A stretch of 5,971 bases of DNA from an uncultured Treponema sp. (GCF_938029485.1 NZ_CALHGC010000235.1:1-5971); one strand, 5' to 3'; positions 1 through 5,967 are shown, numbered from the stretch's first letter. The notes: generated by a model from the letters alone, not told the origin. Translations and numbers: made by a program.

Positions 1-32
1 AACGAAGTAGATGCCCCGCATATTTGCAAAAG

Positions 33-3000
33 CTATTCTTTCCAGACTTGAAGAACCCCAGATTGCTTCCCCAGCTGTTCGATAAATTCATCGGAAGAGG
101 ATACTTTCAGCTGCGAAGAGCCTTTCACCTGATAGACGGTATCGTTATCGGTAATATGGATAAAAATATCGCAAGTGCCTTGCGCGCCGAAGAGGAAATC
201 CTTGAGCGGCTGAAACTGTAAATCGGTTTCGATGAGCGGATCAAGTTCAAGATGCACCTCTTTAATTGAACGTTCTTTCAGCTCGTCAATGCTCACCATC
301 GATTCAACGAGAAACGACGGCGTATCGCGCGAGCAGTCCACTTTCCCGATAAGACCACAGACGGTTTCAGGCAGCGCATTGGCGCGGTTTTCTTCCCACG
401 CCTTGGAAAAGAAGGTTAAATCGATGGTACCGGTACGGTCTTCAAAGGTGCCGAAGCCCATCCATTTGCCGTTTTTAGTCTGATAGGGACGGATGCCGGT
501 AATCATCCCGACGATGGTATACAGCTTTTCTTTCTGCGCACGCCGGAAATTAATCAGCTCCAAAGTAGCGCTGCGGTCAATCGCCTTTTTGTACTCATCG
601 AGGGGATGGCCGGAAATATAAAAGCCCATCAGCTCTTTTTCGATACGGAGCTTTTCCTTTTGCGGCAAATCGTTGACCTGCTTAAAGGTAAAATCGGAAA
701 ACTCTTTAATGCCGGTGTCCTCGAACAAGCTGGTTTGACCGACTGCCGAACCCGCTTTTTTCTGCGCGCTGAACGCCATCGCCGCTTCAAGATTATCCAG
801 CAGCTCGGAACGGTTCTGACCGAGCTTATCGAAGCATCCCGTCTTGATGAGCACTTCCAAGTTCTTTTTATTCACGGTGTGTAAATCCAGCCGGTCGAGA
901 AAATCGATAAACGACTTGTAGGGGCCGTGAGCGGTACGTTCGGCGACGATATCGCGGGCAGCCTGCTCCCCGACACCTTTAATACCGAGCAGGCCGAATA
1001 CGATATCGCCCTCATAGACCGAAAAATATTCTTCCGAGGTATTGATGTCGGGCGCGTGGAGCGCAAGCCCCATCTTGTTCGCTTCACTGATATACTCTGG
1101 CAGCTTATCTGTCGAGGTAATCTCGTTGGTGAGGTTCGCCGCCATAAATTCCGCAGGAAAATTCGCCTTGAGATAGGCGGTTTGATACGCCAGTACCGAA
1201 TAAGCGGCGGCATGGCTCTTGTTAAATCCGTAACCGGCAAAGGGAATCAGAATTTCAAAAATACGGTCGGCGTCTTTTTCCTTAAAATTGTTCTTTACGG
1301 CACCTTCGATAAACCGCGTTTTCTCCTTTTCCATAACCTCTTTTTTCTTTTTTCCCATTGCGCGCCGCAGCAAGTCCGCTTGACCGAGGCTGTAGCCGCC
1401 GATACGCTGCGCTACCTGCATAACCTGTTCCTGATAGACGATAACGCCGTAGGTTTCCGACAATATATCTTCGAGGCAAGGGTCGGGATATTGAATTTTC
1501 GACGCATCGAATTTCGATTCGATAAATTGATCGATATAGGCCATCGGCCCGGGACGGTAGAGGGCGTTTAACGCGATGAGGTCTTCTATTTTATCCGGCT
1601 TTGCGCGTTTCAAAATGTTCTGCATACCCTGACTTTCAAACTGAAAGACCGCGGCGGACTTTCCTTCGCCGAGCATTTTAAACGTCGCCGCATCCTGCTC
1701 GTCGATCTGCTCAATGGAGAAGTTCGCGTACTCCCCTCCCCGCTTTTTGATCAGGTCTTCCGTGTGCTTAATCAGCGTCAGCGTCTTGAGCCCGAGGAAG
1801 TCCATCTTTACCAAACCGCAGTCTTCTATTAAATCCATCGTAAACTGAGAGGCGGTCTTGCCTGTCTTGGAATCCTTGTACAGCGGTACATAATCGGTCA
1901 GCTTCGTTTTACCGATAACGATACCTGCCGCATGGAGGCTCGTGTTCCGGTTGAGGTCTTCCAGCTTTTCCGCAATGGAAAAAAGCTCCGTGTAGCGCGG
2001 GTCGGAACGCATTTCGGCAAGTTCGGGGACATCCGCAAAGGCTTTTTCAAACGTGAGCTTGGGATCGGAGGGCATCATTTTGGTGATGGCATTTACCTCG
2101 CCGAGCGGAATTTCCAACACCCGCCCGACATCCTTGATTGCGGCTTTCGGCTTCAATGTTCCAAACGTGATAATCTGCCCGACGCTTTCATCACCGTATT
2201 TTCCACGCACATATTCGATAACCTCCTGCCGCCGTTCGAAGCAGAAGTCAACGTCAAAGTCCGGCATGGAAATACGTTCGGGATTAAGGAAGCGCTCAAA
2301 CAGCAGCTTATATTTGAGCGGGTCGATATCGGTGATCCGCATCGCGTAGGCAACAATGGACCCCGCCCCGGAACCGCGCCCCGGCCCGACCGGAATGCCG
2401 TGCTCCTTCGCCCAGTTGATAAAGTCCCATACGATGAGGAAGTACCCGACAAAGTCCATCTTCATGATAATACCGAGTTCATAGTCGGCACGTTGGGTCA
2501 TCTCTTCGGTAACGGGATTGTAGCGTTTTTTTAAGCCCTCGTGCACGAGGTGGGTGATATACTCTTCTTTTGTTGCAAAATCTTCCGGTATCTGATACAC
2601 GGGGAGGAGCGGCCCCGGCTGCGGAATTTCAAAGTTACAGCGCTCCGCGATGCGGCAGGTGTTGGACAGCATTTCGGGATAACCGGGAAAGAGCTGTTCC
2701 ATCTCCTCCGCCGATTTGAGATAGAATTGATCGGTTTCAAACTTCATGCGGTTGGTGTCGGAGCGGTTCTTTTTTGTGCCGATACAGAGGAGGATATCCT
2801 GCGCAACCGCATCCTTTTGCTCCGCATAGTGAGCATCGTTCGTTACCACCATCGGCACACCTATCTTACGTGCCATCTCAATCAGCATCGGCGCAACCTT
2901 CTCCTCGTCGGCAATACCATGCTTTTGCAGCTCGATAAAGTAATTGTCGATGCCGAATATGCTGCGGTAACGTCTGACATGCGCTTCGGCCTCAGCCTTT

Positions 3001-3464
3001 TTACCCTGCAATAGCAGCGACGGCAATTCCCCCGCAAGACAGGCCGAAAGGCAGATAAGTCCTTCCGAATACTGTGTCAGCAGCTCCTCGTCAATACGCG
3101 GTTTATAGTACATTCCCTCGGTGTAGCCTTTGGAACACAGCACCATCAAATTCCGGTAGCCGGTTTCGGTTTCGGCAAGCAGGATAAGGTGAAAGTATTT
3201 GCGGACACCGGTATTGGTATTCTCCGGCTTTCCGAACCGGCTGCCGTTCGCAACATATACTTCGCAGCCGATAACCGGCTTTATCCCCTGCGCCTTGCAT
3301 TCACGGAAAAAGCGCAAGGCAGCAAACATATTGCCGTGGTCGGTCAGCGCAAGGGCTGTTTGTCCGAGATCCTTAGCGGTCGATATCAGTTTTTTTATGG
3401 AAGAAGCGCCGTCCAACAGCGAATAGTCGGAGTGCACGTGTAAATGAACAAAATCTTGAGACAT
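33..3464 (-). CDS. dnaE: DNA polymerase III alpha subunit (DnaE)
   Basis: This is the replicative DNA polymerase subunit, which synthesises DNA at the fork within the Pol III holoenzyme. From the ATG at 3464 it has 1143 residues, close to the 1160 of E. coli. Visible in order: an N-terminal PHP domain (HVHSDYS at about residues 9-15, TDHG near 41-44, NDAHY near 209-213); the polymerase core with GPGRGSGAGS (about 360-369), PDFDVDF giving catalytic D404 and D406, and MDFLGL giving D555; a helix-hairpin-helix (about 822-859); QTSLF (910-914), matching the beta-clamp binding consensus; an OB fold (about 982-1019); and a short C-terminal domain. The frame is unbroken. The frame stays open to a TTG at 3527, but the 21 extra residues look unlike DnaE and a promoter-like sequence lies inside them, so the ATG before SQDFVHLHVH is preferred. 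No clear Shine-Dalgarno precedes it. It is divergent from the Rpn gene, and no terminator is visible in the 32 bases after the stop. Confidence 0.97.
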   Translation of the reverse strand: MSQDFVHLHVHSDYSLLDGASSIKKLISTAKDLGQTALALTDHGNMFAALRFFRECKAQGIKPVIGCEVYVANGSRFGKPENTNTGVRKYFHLILLAETETGYRNLMVLCSKGYTEGMYYKPRIDEELLTQYSEGLICLSACLAGELPSLLLQGKKAEAEAHVRRYRSIFGIDNYFIELQKHGIADEEKVAPMLIEMARKIGVPMVVTNDAHYAEQKDAVAQDILLCIGTKKNRSDTNRMKFETDQFYLKSAEEMEQLFPGYPEMLSNTCRIAERCNFEIPQPGPLLPVYQIPEDFATKEEYITHLVHEGLKKRYNPVTEEMTQRADYELGIIMKMDFVGYFLIVWDFINWAKEHGIPVGPGRGSGAGSIVAYAMRITDIDPLKYKLLFERFLNPERISMPDFDVDFCFERRQEVIEYVRGKYGDESVGQIITFGTLKPKAAIKDVGRVLEIPLGEVNAITKMMPSDPKLTFEKAFADVPELAEMRSDPRYTELFSIAEKLEDLNRNTSLHAAGIVIGKTKLTDYVPLYKDSKTGKTASQFTMDLIEDCGLVKMDFLGLKTLTLIKHTEDLIKKRGGEYANFSIEQIDEQDAATFKMLGEGKSAAVFQFESQGMQNILKRAKPDKIEDLIALNALYRPGPMAYIDQFIESKFDASKIQYPDPCLEDILSETYGVIVYQEQVMQVAQRIGGYSLGQADLLRRAMGKKKKEVMEKEKTRFIEGAVKNNFKEKDADRIFEILIPFAGYGFNKSHAAAYSVLAYQTAYLKANFPAEFMAANLTNEITSTDKLPEYISEANKMGLALHAPDINTSEEYFSVYEGDIVFGLLGIKGVGEQAARDIVAERTAHGPYKSFIDFLDRLDLHTVNKKNLEVLIKTGCFDKLGQNRSELLDNLEAAMAFSAQKKAGSAVGQTSLFEDTGIKEFSDFTFKQVNDLPQKEKLRIEKELMGFYISGHPLDEYKKAIDRSATLELINFRRAQKEKLYTIVGMITGIRPYQTKNGKWMGFGTFEDRTGTIDLTFFSKAWEENRANALPETVCGLIGKVDCSRDTPSFLVESMVSIDELKERSIKEVHLELDPLIETDLQFQPLKDFLFGAQGTCDIFIHITDNDTVYQVKGSSQLKVSSSDEFIEQLGKQSGVLQVWKE

Positions 3465-3703
3465 ACCCGAAACTATAGCAAAAAAGGGGGCAAATGGTAA
3501 GAGGTGGGAAATGGGCACGGAAATCAATTTTTGGCCACTCTATCTAAGAAGACGGTAACATAATACAGTGAATGTATGAAGTGGGAACGCGGAGAAGGAA
3601 TAGTTGAATAAATATATGCGGTTTGCATAGAAAAACATGATTATCTGCCGATTTTCTTAGCCATTTTGCTCCAAAAGTCGCATAAGGACTGTAGGAGGTG
3701 TGA
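3465..3703. other. Divergent intergenic region between dnaE and the Rpn gene
   Basis: These 239 bases hold no convincing gene on either strand. The dnaE-proximal end carries the promoter-like pair described separately. On the plus strand only weak promoter candidates are visible, such as TTGAAT at 3604-3609 and CATAAT at 3559-3564, and neither has a good partner at the right distance. The last bases carry AGGAGGTG (3693-3700), a strong Shine-Dalgarno for the ATG at 3704. Confidence 0.6.
3472..3500 (-). promoter_or_regulatory. Putative dnaE promoter, possibly leaderless
   Basis: Read on the minus strand, TTACCA (3500-3495, 4 of 6 to TTGACA) is followed by a 17-base spacer and TATAGT (3477-3472, 5 of 6 to TATAAT). 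The bases before the -10 make an extended TGC element. A start about 7 bases past the -10 would fall on or next to the dnaE ATG at 3464, leaving almost no 5' leader. That agrees with the lack of a Shine-Dalgarno there. The spacing is good, but the -35 is weak and no experiment supports it. Confidence 0.4.
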
Positions 3704-4528
3704 ATGACACAGAAACCTTTTGAAGACCTAACTATCTCCGATGATTTTATGTTCTGTAAAGTGATGGAGTCCGAATCGATCTGTAAAGAATTTCTCGAAA
3801 TGCTCTTTGCTACTAAGATCGAGAAAATTACGTATCTGTCATCTCAGAATACCGTTACAGCTAATTCTGGAGCAAAAACCGTTCGGCTGGATGTACTGGT
3901 AAAAGACAAAGCCGGTACATCCTACGATATTGAAATGCAAGTTGGGAATGAATATAACATAGCTAAACGAATGCGGTATTATCAGGCTGTGCTGGATGTC
4001 GCTTTTTTAGATAAAGGCTATTCTTATAAGGCACTTAACGAAAGCTTTATTATTTTTATTTGTTTATTTGATCCTATCGGTCGCAACAGAGCCGTTTACA
4101 CCTTTGAAAATATCTGTATTGAGGATAAAAGAATCCTCTTACAAGATGGAACCAAAAAGATTATACTAAATGCGAACTCGTTTAGAAGTGCAGACAATAA
4201 AGATTTACAAGGTTTTTTACAGTACGTAAAGACAGGCAAAGTAACGACAGCATACACAGGGAGAATAGAACAGATGATACAGACAGTAAAACGCAACGAG
4301 CAACTGAGGAAAGAATATCACGTATTACCGGCAGTATTGATGGATGCCTTTGAGGATGGTAAAGCCGAAGGCGAGGCTCAGGGAAAATCACTTGGCCTTG
4401 CCGAAGGCTCCCGCCAAACAAAACTCGAAACGGCAAAAACGATGCTTACTATGGGCTATCCGCTGACCGATATTTGCAAAATTTCCGGGCTTACTCCGGA
4501 CGAAGTGCAGTCGATTGGTAATTTGTAA
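3704..4528 (+). CDS. Rpn-family PD-(D/E)XK nuclease / putative transposase
   Basis: A 274-residue protein of the Rpn (recombination-promoting nuclease) superfamily, long annotated as 'putative transposase or invertase' and expanded in Treponema denticola. Family members are DNA endonucleases; those of E. coli promote RecA-independent recombination and are toxic, with anti-phage roles reported. The opening (FEDLTISDDFMFCKVM) is typical of the family. The nuclease core has D63 in RLDVLV and E77-x-Q79 in DIEMQ, the D...ExQ variant of the PD-(D/E)XK site, so the active site looks intact. Residues about 218-236 are a Gly/Glu-rich linker (KAEGEAQGKSLGLAEG). The tail, about 239-272, is a small helical module ending SGLTPDEVQSI. 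The start is set by AGGAGG at 3693-3698, five bases before the ATG. The tail is shared with the broken copy downstream. True transposition is unproven, since no terminal repeats are visible around it. Confidence 0.9.
   Translation: MTQKPFEDLTISDDFMFCKVMESESICKEFLEMLFATKIEKITYLSSQNTVTANSGAKTVRLDVLVKDKAGTSYDIEMQVGNEYNIAKRMRYYQAVLDVAFLDKGYSYKALNESFIIFICLFDPIGRNRAVYTFENICIEDKRILLQDGTKKIILNANSFRSADNKDLQGFLQYVKTGKVTTAYTGRIEQMIQTVKRNEQLRKEYHVLPAVLMDAFEDGKAEGEAQGKSLGLAEGSRQTKLETAKTMLTMGYPLTDICKISGLTPDEVQSIGNL
4258..4276 (+). promoter_or_regulatory. Possible internal ribosome binding site within the Rpn gene
   Basis: AGGGAG at 4258-4263 lies 10 bases before an in-frame ATG at 4274 (Met191). Starting there would give an 84-residue protein comprising the linker and the C-terminal helical module without the nuclease core. 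E. coli rpn genes are known to make such C-terminal proteins (RpnS) from internal starts, and these inhibit the full-length nuclease. Spacing is slightly long and the match moderate, so this is a hypothesis. It is strengthened by a better site at the equivalent place in the downstream copy. Confidence 0.3.
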
Positions 4529-4579
4529 TGCGATAACGGATGAGCAGCAGGAAAACTACAAAAAACGTATACATAGTAA

Positions 4580-4603
4580 TTGGGTTTGCCGGAGCAAACT
4601 CAA
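4580..4603. repeat. Stem-loop downstream of the Rpn gene
   Basis: A 10-base-pair stem (TTGGGTTTGC with GCAAACTCAA, one G-T wobble) closes a CGGA tetraloop, 51 bases after the Rpn stop codon. It is followed by an A-rich stretch rather than a T-run, so on the plus strand it is not a classic intrinsic terminator. On the minus strand only a poor T-run follows. It could still be a transcript-end hairpin or the scar of an element boundary, as it lies just before the reverse transcriptase remnant. Confidence 0.45.
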
Positions 4604-4618
4604 AATAAAAAACGGTGA

Positions 4619-4777
4619 GTCCGATATATGGATGACGTGCTGCTTTTTGCCGATACGATGGAAGAAATAAAAGCTATGCTGCACACAGCAAAGCGCTTTT
4701 TAGAAGAGGAATTGCTTTTAACATTAAAGGAAGAAACAATCGACACTACATTTATGATAAGAACAGTCAAATATTGA
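4619..4777 (+). pseudogene. Reverse transcriptase remnant (catalytic YMDD motif region)
   Basis: The frame opens right after a TGA (4616-4618) and reads VRYMDDVLLFADTMEEIK, then a helix and FLEEELLLTLKEE, ending at a TGA at 4775-4777. RYMDD followed by a hydrophobic strand is the catalytic motif 5 of reverse transcriptases. The spacing to the L-x-L-x-L-K strand fits motif 6 as seen in bacterial group II intron-like, retron and diversity-generating retroelement (DGR) enzymes. An internal ATG at 4628 would give 49 residues. The fingers, most of the palm and the thumb are missing, so it cannot be a working polymerase. The last dozen or so codons (after about 4735) no longer look like a reverse transcriptase and probably lie beyond the junction with the next remnant. 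The subfamily cannot be settled; a DGR origin is attractive because T. denticola carries one, but no template or variable repeat was seen here. Confidence 0.7.
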
Positions 4778-5181
4778 AGAGTTGTGAGCCGCTGGGACAA
4801 TACAGCCTATTTGTGGATGCGGTTTGTCGGCATACTGCAGTTGATAAAGAGCATGGGTTCGAGAATGCTATTAAAGAATGCATCAAAAACGATATACTGA
4901 GAGAATATCTGCAAAGAAAATCACGGGAGGTTATAAATATGTTAATAGCTGAATATGATTACGCTACCGATATTGCCGTACAAAGAGAAGAAGCGGGAAG
5001 AATAGCCTTTGTAAACGGCATTAAACAAGGAAAATCACTTGGTCTTATTGAAGGCAAAGTCGAAGGTTCCCGCCAAGCAAAGCTTGAAACGGCACGGATT
5101 TTAAAACAACTCGGTGACTCTACTCAAAAGATAGTCCAAGCGACCGGTCTTACCCCAGCAGAAGTCGAAGCGATAAAATAA
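4711..5181 (+). pseudogene. Truncated second Rpn-type protein, C-terminal part only
   Basis: From about 4711 the frame reads AFNIKGRNN, then DKNSQILKSCEPLGQYSLFV and onward to a TAA at 5179-5181. The middle (ENAIKECIKNDILREYL, then EVINMLIAEYDYATDIAVQREEA) resembles the region after the nuclease core in many Treponema and clostridial Rpn/PD-(D/E)XK putative transposases. The tail (GKSLGLIEG, SRQAKLETA, TGLTPAEVEAI) closely matches that of the intact gene upstream. The N-terminal nuclease core with its Asp and ExQ residues is absent; upstream, the same frame (open from 4636) turns into unnatural sequence where the reverse transcriptase remnant is read in another frame. The only early start is a TTG at 4774 without a good ribosome site, so the long form is probably not made. 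The subgroup differs from that of the upstream gene before the tail, so this is not a simple tandem duplication. Confidence 0.7.
4939..5181 (+). CDS. Candidate free-standing C-terminal Rpn peptide (RpnS-like)
   Basis: Within the truncated Rpn copy, GGAGGT at 4926-4931 sits seven bases before an in-frame ATG at 4939, better than any other start in this remnant. It would encode 80 residues: MLIAEYDYATDIAVQREEA, then the Gly-rich linker (GIKQGKSLGLIEGKVEG), then the helical module KLETARILKQL to TGLTPAEVEAIK. In E. coli, internal starts in rpn genes make C-terminal RpnS proteins that block the full-length toxin. By analogy this could be an orphan antitoxin-like product, perhaps able to bind the tail of the intact Rpn upstream, whose module it shares. 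Expression is unproven and no good promoter was found directly upstream. The alternative is that this is an inert part of a decaying gene. Confidence 0.4.
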   Translation: MLIAEYDYATDIAVQREEAGRIAFVNGIKQGKSLGLIEGKVEGSRQAKLETARILKQLGDSTQKIVQATGLTPAEVEAIK

Positions 5182-5202
5182 TTGGTAATTAAATTACCAA
5201 TT
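5180..5202. repeat. Perfect 11-bp inverted repeat at the end of the truncated Rpn gene
   Basis: AATTGGTAATT (5180-5190), one A, then AATTACCAATT (5192-5202) form a perfect palindrome beginning inside the TAA stop codon. In RNA about nine pairs could form around a short A/T loop, followed by only three Ts, so termination would be weak. The ten bases ATTGGTAATT also occur at 4514-4523, at the very end of the intact Rpn gene. The palindrome may therefore mark a shared module boundary rather than a terminator. Confidence 0.55.
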
Positions 5203-5267
5203 TATCCGCGGTACCGTAAATTCCTCATATTATCTATGTAAAAAGAAATATTGCTTCATGCGTGATT

Positions 5268-5296
5268 TTGACAAAACAAAGTATATGTATTATGAT
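5268..5296 (+). promoter_or_regulatory. Strong sigma-70-type promoter for vapBC
   Basis: TTGACA (5268-5273) is a perfect -35, followed by exactly 17 bases and TATGAT (5291-5296, 5 of 6). The start of transcription should fall near 5303, leaving a leader of about 14 bases that contains little more than the Shine-Dalgarno AGAGGTG (5305-5311) before the vapB ATG. TATAT (5282-5286) and ATATA (5301-5305) are short inverted arms flanking the -10. They could form part of an operator for VapB autorepression, but in such A/T-rich DNA this is weak. Confidence 0.75.
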
Positions 5297-5316
5297 GTGT
5301 ATATAGAGGTGTATAA

Positions 5317-5520
5317 ATGAGAACAAATATCGTACTAAATGATGCGCTTGTAGCGGAGGCTTTCAAATACTCTATAAATATTCATACAAAAAAAGAATTA
5401 GTTGAAACTGCGTTACAAGAATATATTCAAAATCGAAAAGTAAAAGACATTAGAGATTTAAAAGGTAAAATAGATTTTTATGAAAATTATAATTATAAAG
5501 AAATGCGGATAGGAAAATGA
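5317..5520 (+). CDS. vapB: VapB-family type II antitoxin
   Basis: A 67-residue antitoxin. The N-terminus, MRTNIVLNDALVAEAF followed by TKKELVETALQEYI (residues 24-37), is the characteristic ribbon-helix-helix DNA-binding unit of this VapB group: a short strand MRTNIVL, then two helices. The C-terminal part (about 45-65, RDLKGKIDFYENYNYKEMR) matches the toxin-binding tail consensus, in which a D-L-x-G-K and a Tyr-rich segment lead to an Arg that enters the VapC active site. In this family the antitoxin neutralises the VapC RNase and, with it, represses the operon promoter. The start is supported by AGAGGTG five bases upstream. Its stop overlaps the vapC start as ATGA. The gene is very A/T-rich compared with dnaE, which suggests horizontal acquisition. 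Confidence 0.9.
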   Translation: MRTNIVLNDALVAEAFKYSINIHTKKELVETALQEYIQNRKVKDIRDLKGKIDFYENYNYKEMRIGK

Positions 5521-5918
5521 TTTTAGTTGATACATCTGTTCTTATTGCTTATTTAAAAAATCAAAACATTAAATCTGTCGAACAATTTGAATATATTCTT
5601 GATAAAAAATTGCCCTATGGCATTAATACATTTATTTATCAAGAAATTTTACAAGGGGCAAAGACAGACAAAGAATATAATCTTTTAAAAGAGTATTTTG
5701 AAACAATTCCTTTATATCATTTAAAATACGGTAAAGAATCTTATGAACAAGCTGCATTGATAAATGTTAGGTGTAGGCAAAATGGAATTACTATTAGAAG
5801 TACAATAGATCTTCTGATAGCAGAAACTGCAATAGAGAATAATTTGTATTTGCTACATAATGATAGCGATTTTATAAATATGGCAAAGGTAATAAAAGAA
5901 TTAAAACTATATGAATAG
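5517..5918 (+). CDS. vapC: VapC-family PIN-domain ribonuclease toxin
   Basis: A complete 133-residue PIN-domain protein, the usual VapC length. The acidic Mg-binding site is present: D5 in MILVDTSVLIAYL, E43 in YQEILQG, D98 in STIDLLIA and D116 in LLHNDSDF (D118 also conserved). VapC toxins cut RNA, often tRNA anticodon loops or the 23S sarcin-ricin loop; the target here cannot be predicted. The ATG (5517) overlaps the vapB TGA, so translation is probably coupled and the two proteins are made together. The intact site and full length suggest an active toxin held by VapB. G+C is about a quarter (14 of 60 bases in one sampled line), well below dnaE. The last base of its TAG stop is the first base of a perfect inverted repeat. 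Confidence 0.93.
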   Translation: MILVDTSVLIAYLKNQNIKSVEQFEYILDKKLPYGINTFIYQEILQGAKTDKEYNLLKEYFETIPLYHLKYGKESYEQAALINVRCRQNGITIRSTIDLLIAETAIENNLYLLHNDSDFINMAKVIKELKLYE

Positions 5919-5967
5919 GGCATCTCTAAAAACTCGGTTAGATTTTTAGAGATGCCCGACGAGTTTT
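5918..5967. repeat. Inverted repeat with two competing stems after vapC
   Basis: GGGCATCTCTAAAAA (5918-5932) and TTTTTAGAGATGCCC (5943-5957) form a perfect 15-bp stem around a 10-base loop. A second pair, AAAACTCG (5929-5936) and CGAGTTTT (5960-5967), overlaps the first left arm and the loop, so the two stems exclude each other. The long stem is not followed by a good T-run, only TTTT within the second arm, so as a plus-strand terminator it is atypical. The arrangement, with the motif in both orientations next to CTCG, looks more like a dispersed palindromic or MITE-type repeat whose far side is outside the window. Confidence 0.7.

Noticed and set aside
1..32. GGGGCATCT on the minus strand after dnaE, resembling the start of the 5918 repeat
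   Set aside because: Only eight or nine bases match and the rest diverges, so chance cannot be excluded.
927..1571. 214-residue open frame on the plus strand
   Set aside because: It lies entirely antisense to dnaE, has no recognisable motif, and is explained by the codon pattern of the real gene.
1932..2534. 200-residue open frame on the plus strand
   Set aside because: Antisense shadow of the dnaE polymerase core with low-complexity, unnatural composition.
3465..3527. TTG start at 3527 adding 21 residues to DnaE
   Set aside because: The added residues (MISVPISHLLPFAPFFAIVSG) are unlike DnaE N-termini, there is no Shine-Dalgarno, and a promoter-like sequence lies within the extension. The homologous start is MSQDFVHLHVHS at 3464.
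4583..4618. GLPEQTQ, in the same frame as the RT remnant, as RT motif 4 (GLPxGNxTSQ)
   Set aside because: Only GLP and a few residues match, stops flank it on both sides (4577-4579 and 4616-4618), and the bases are better explained by the stem-loop at 4580-4603.
4467..4670. Open stretch in frame 3 containing ITDEQQENYKKRIHSNW
   Set aside because: No start codon with a ribosome site, overlaps the real Rpn tail and the RT frame, and resembles no family I recognise.
4600..4800. 66-residue minus-strand open frame
   Set aside because: Antisense to the RT and Rpn remnants, serine-rich without a motif; a shadow frame.
4619..5202. A functional diversity-generating retroelement
   Set aside because: Only about 40 residues of RT remain, and no template/variable repeat pair, accessory gene or lectin-like target gene was seen in the window.
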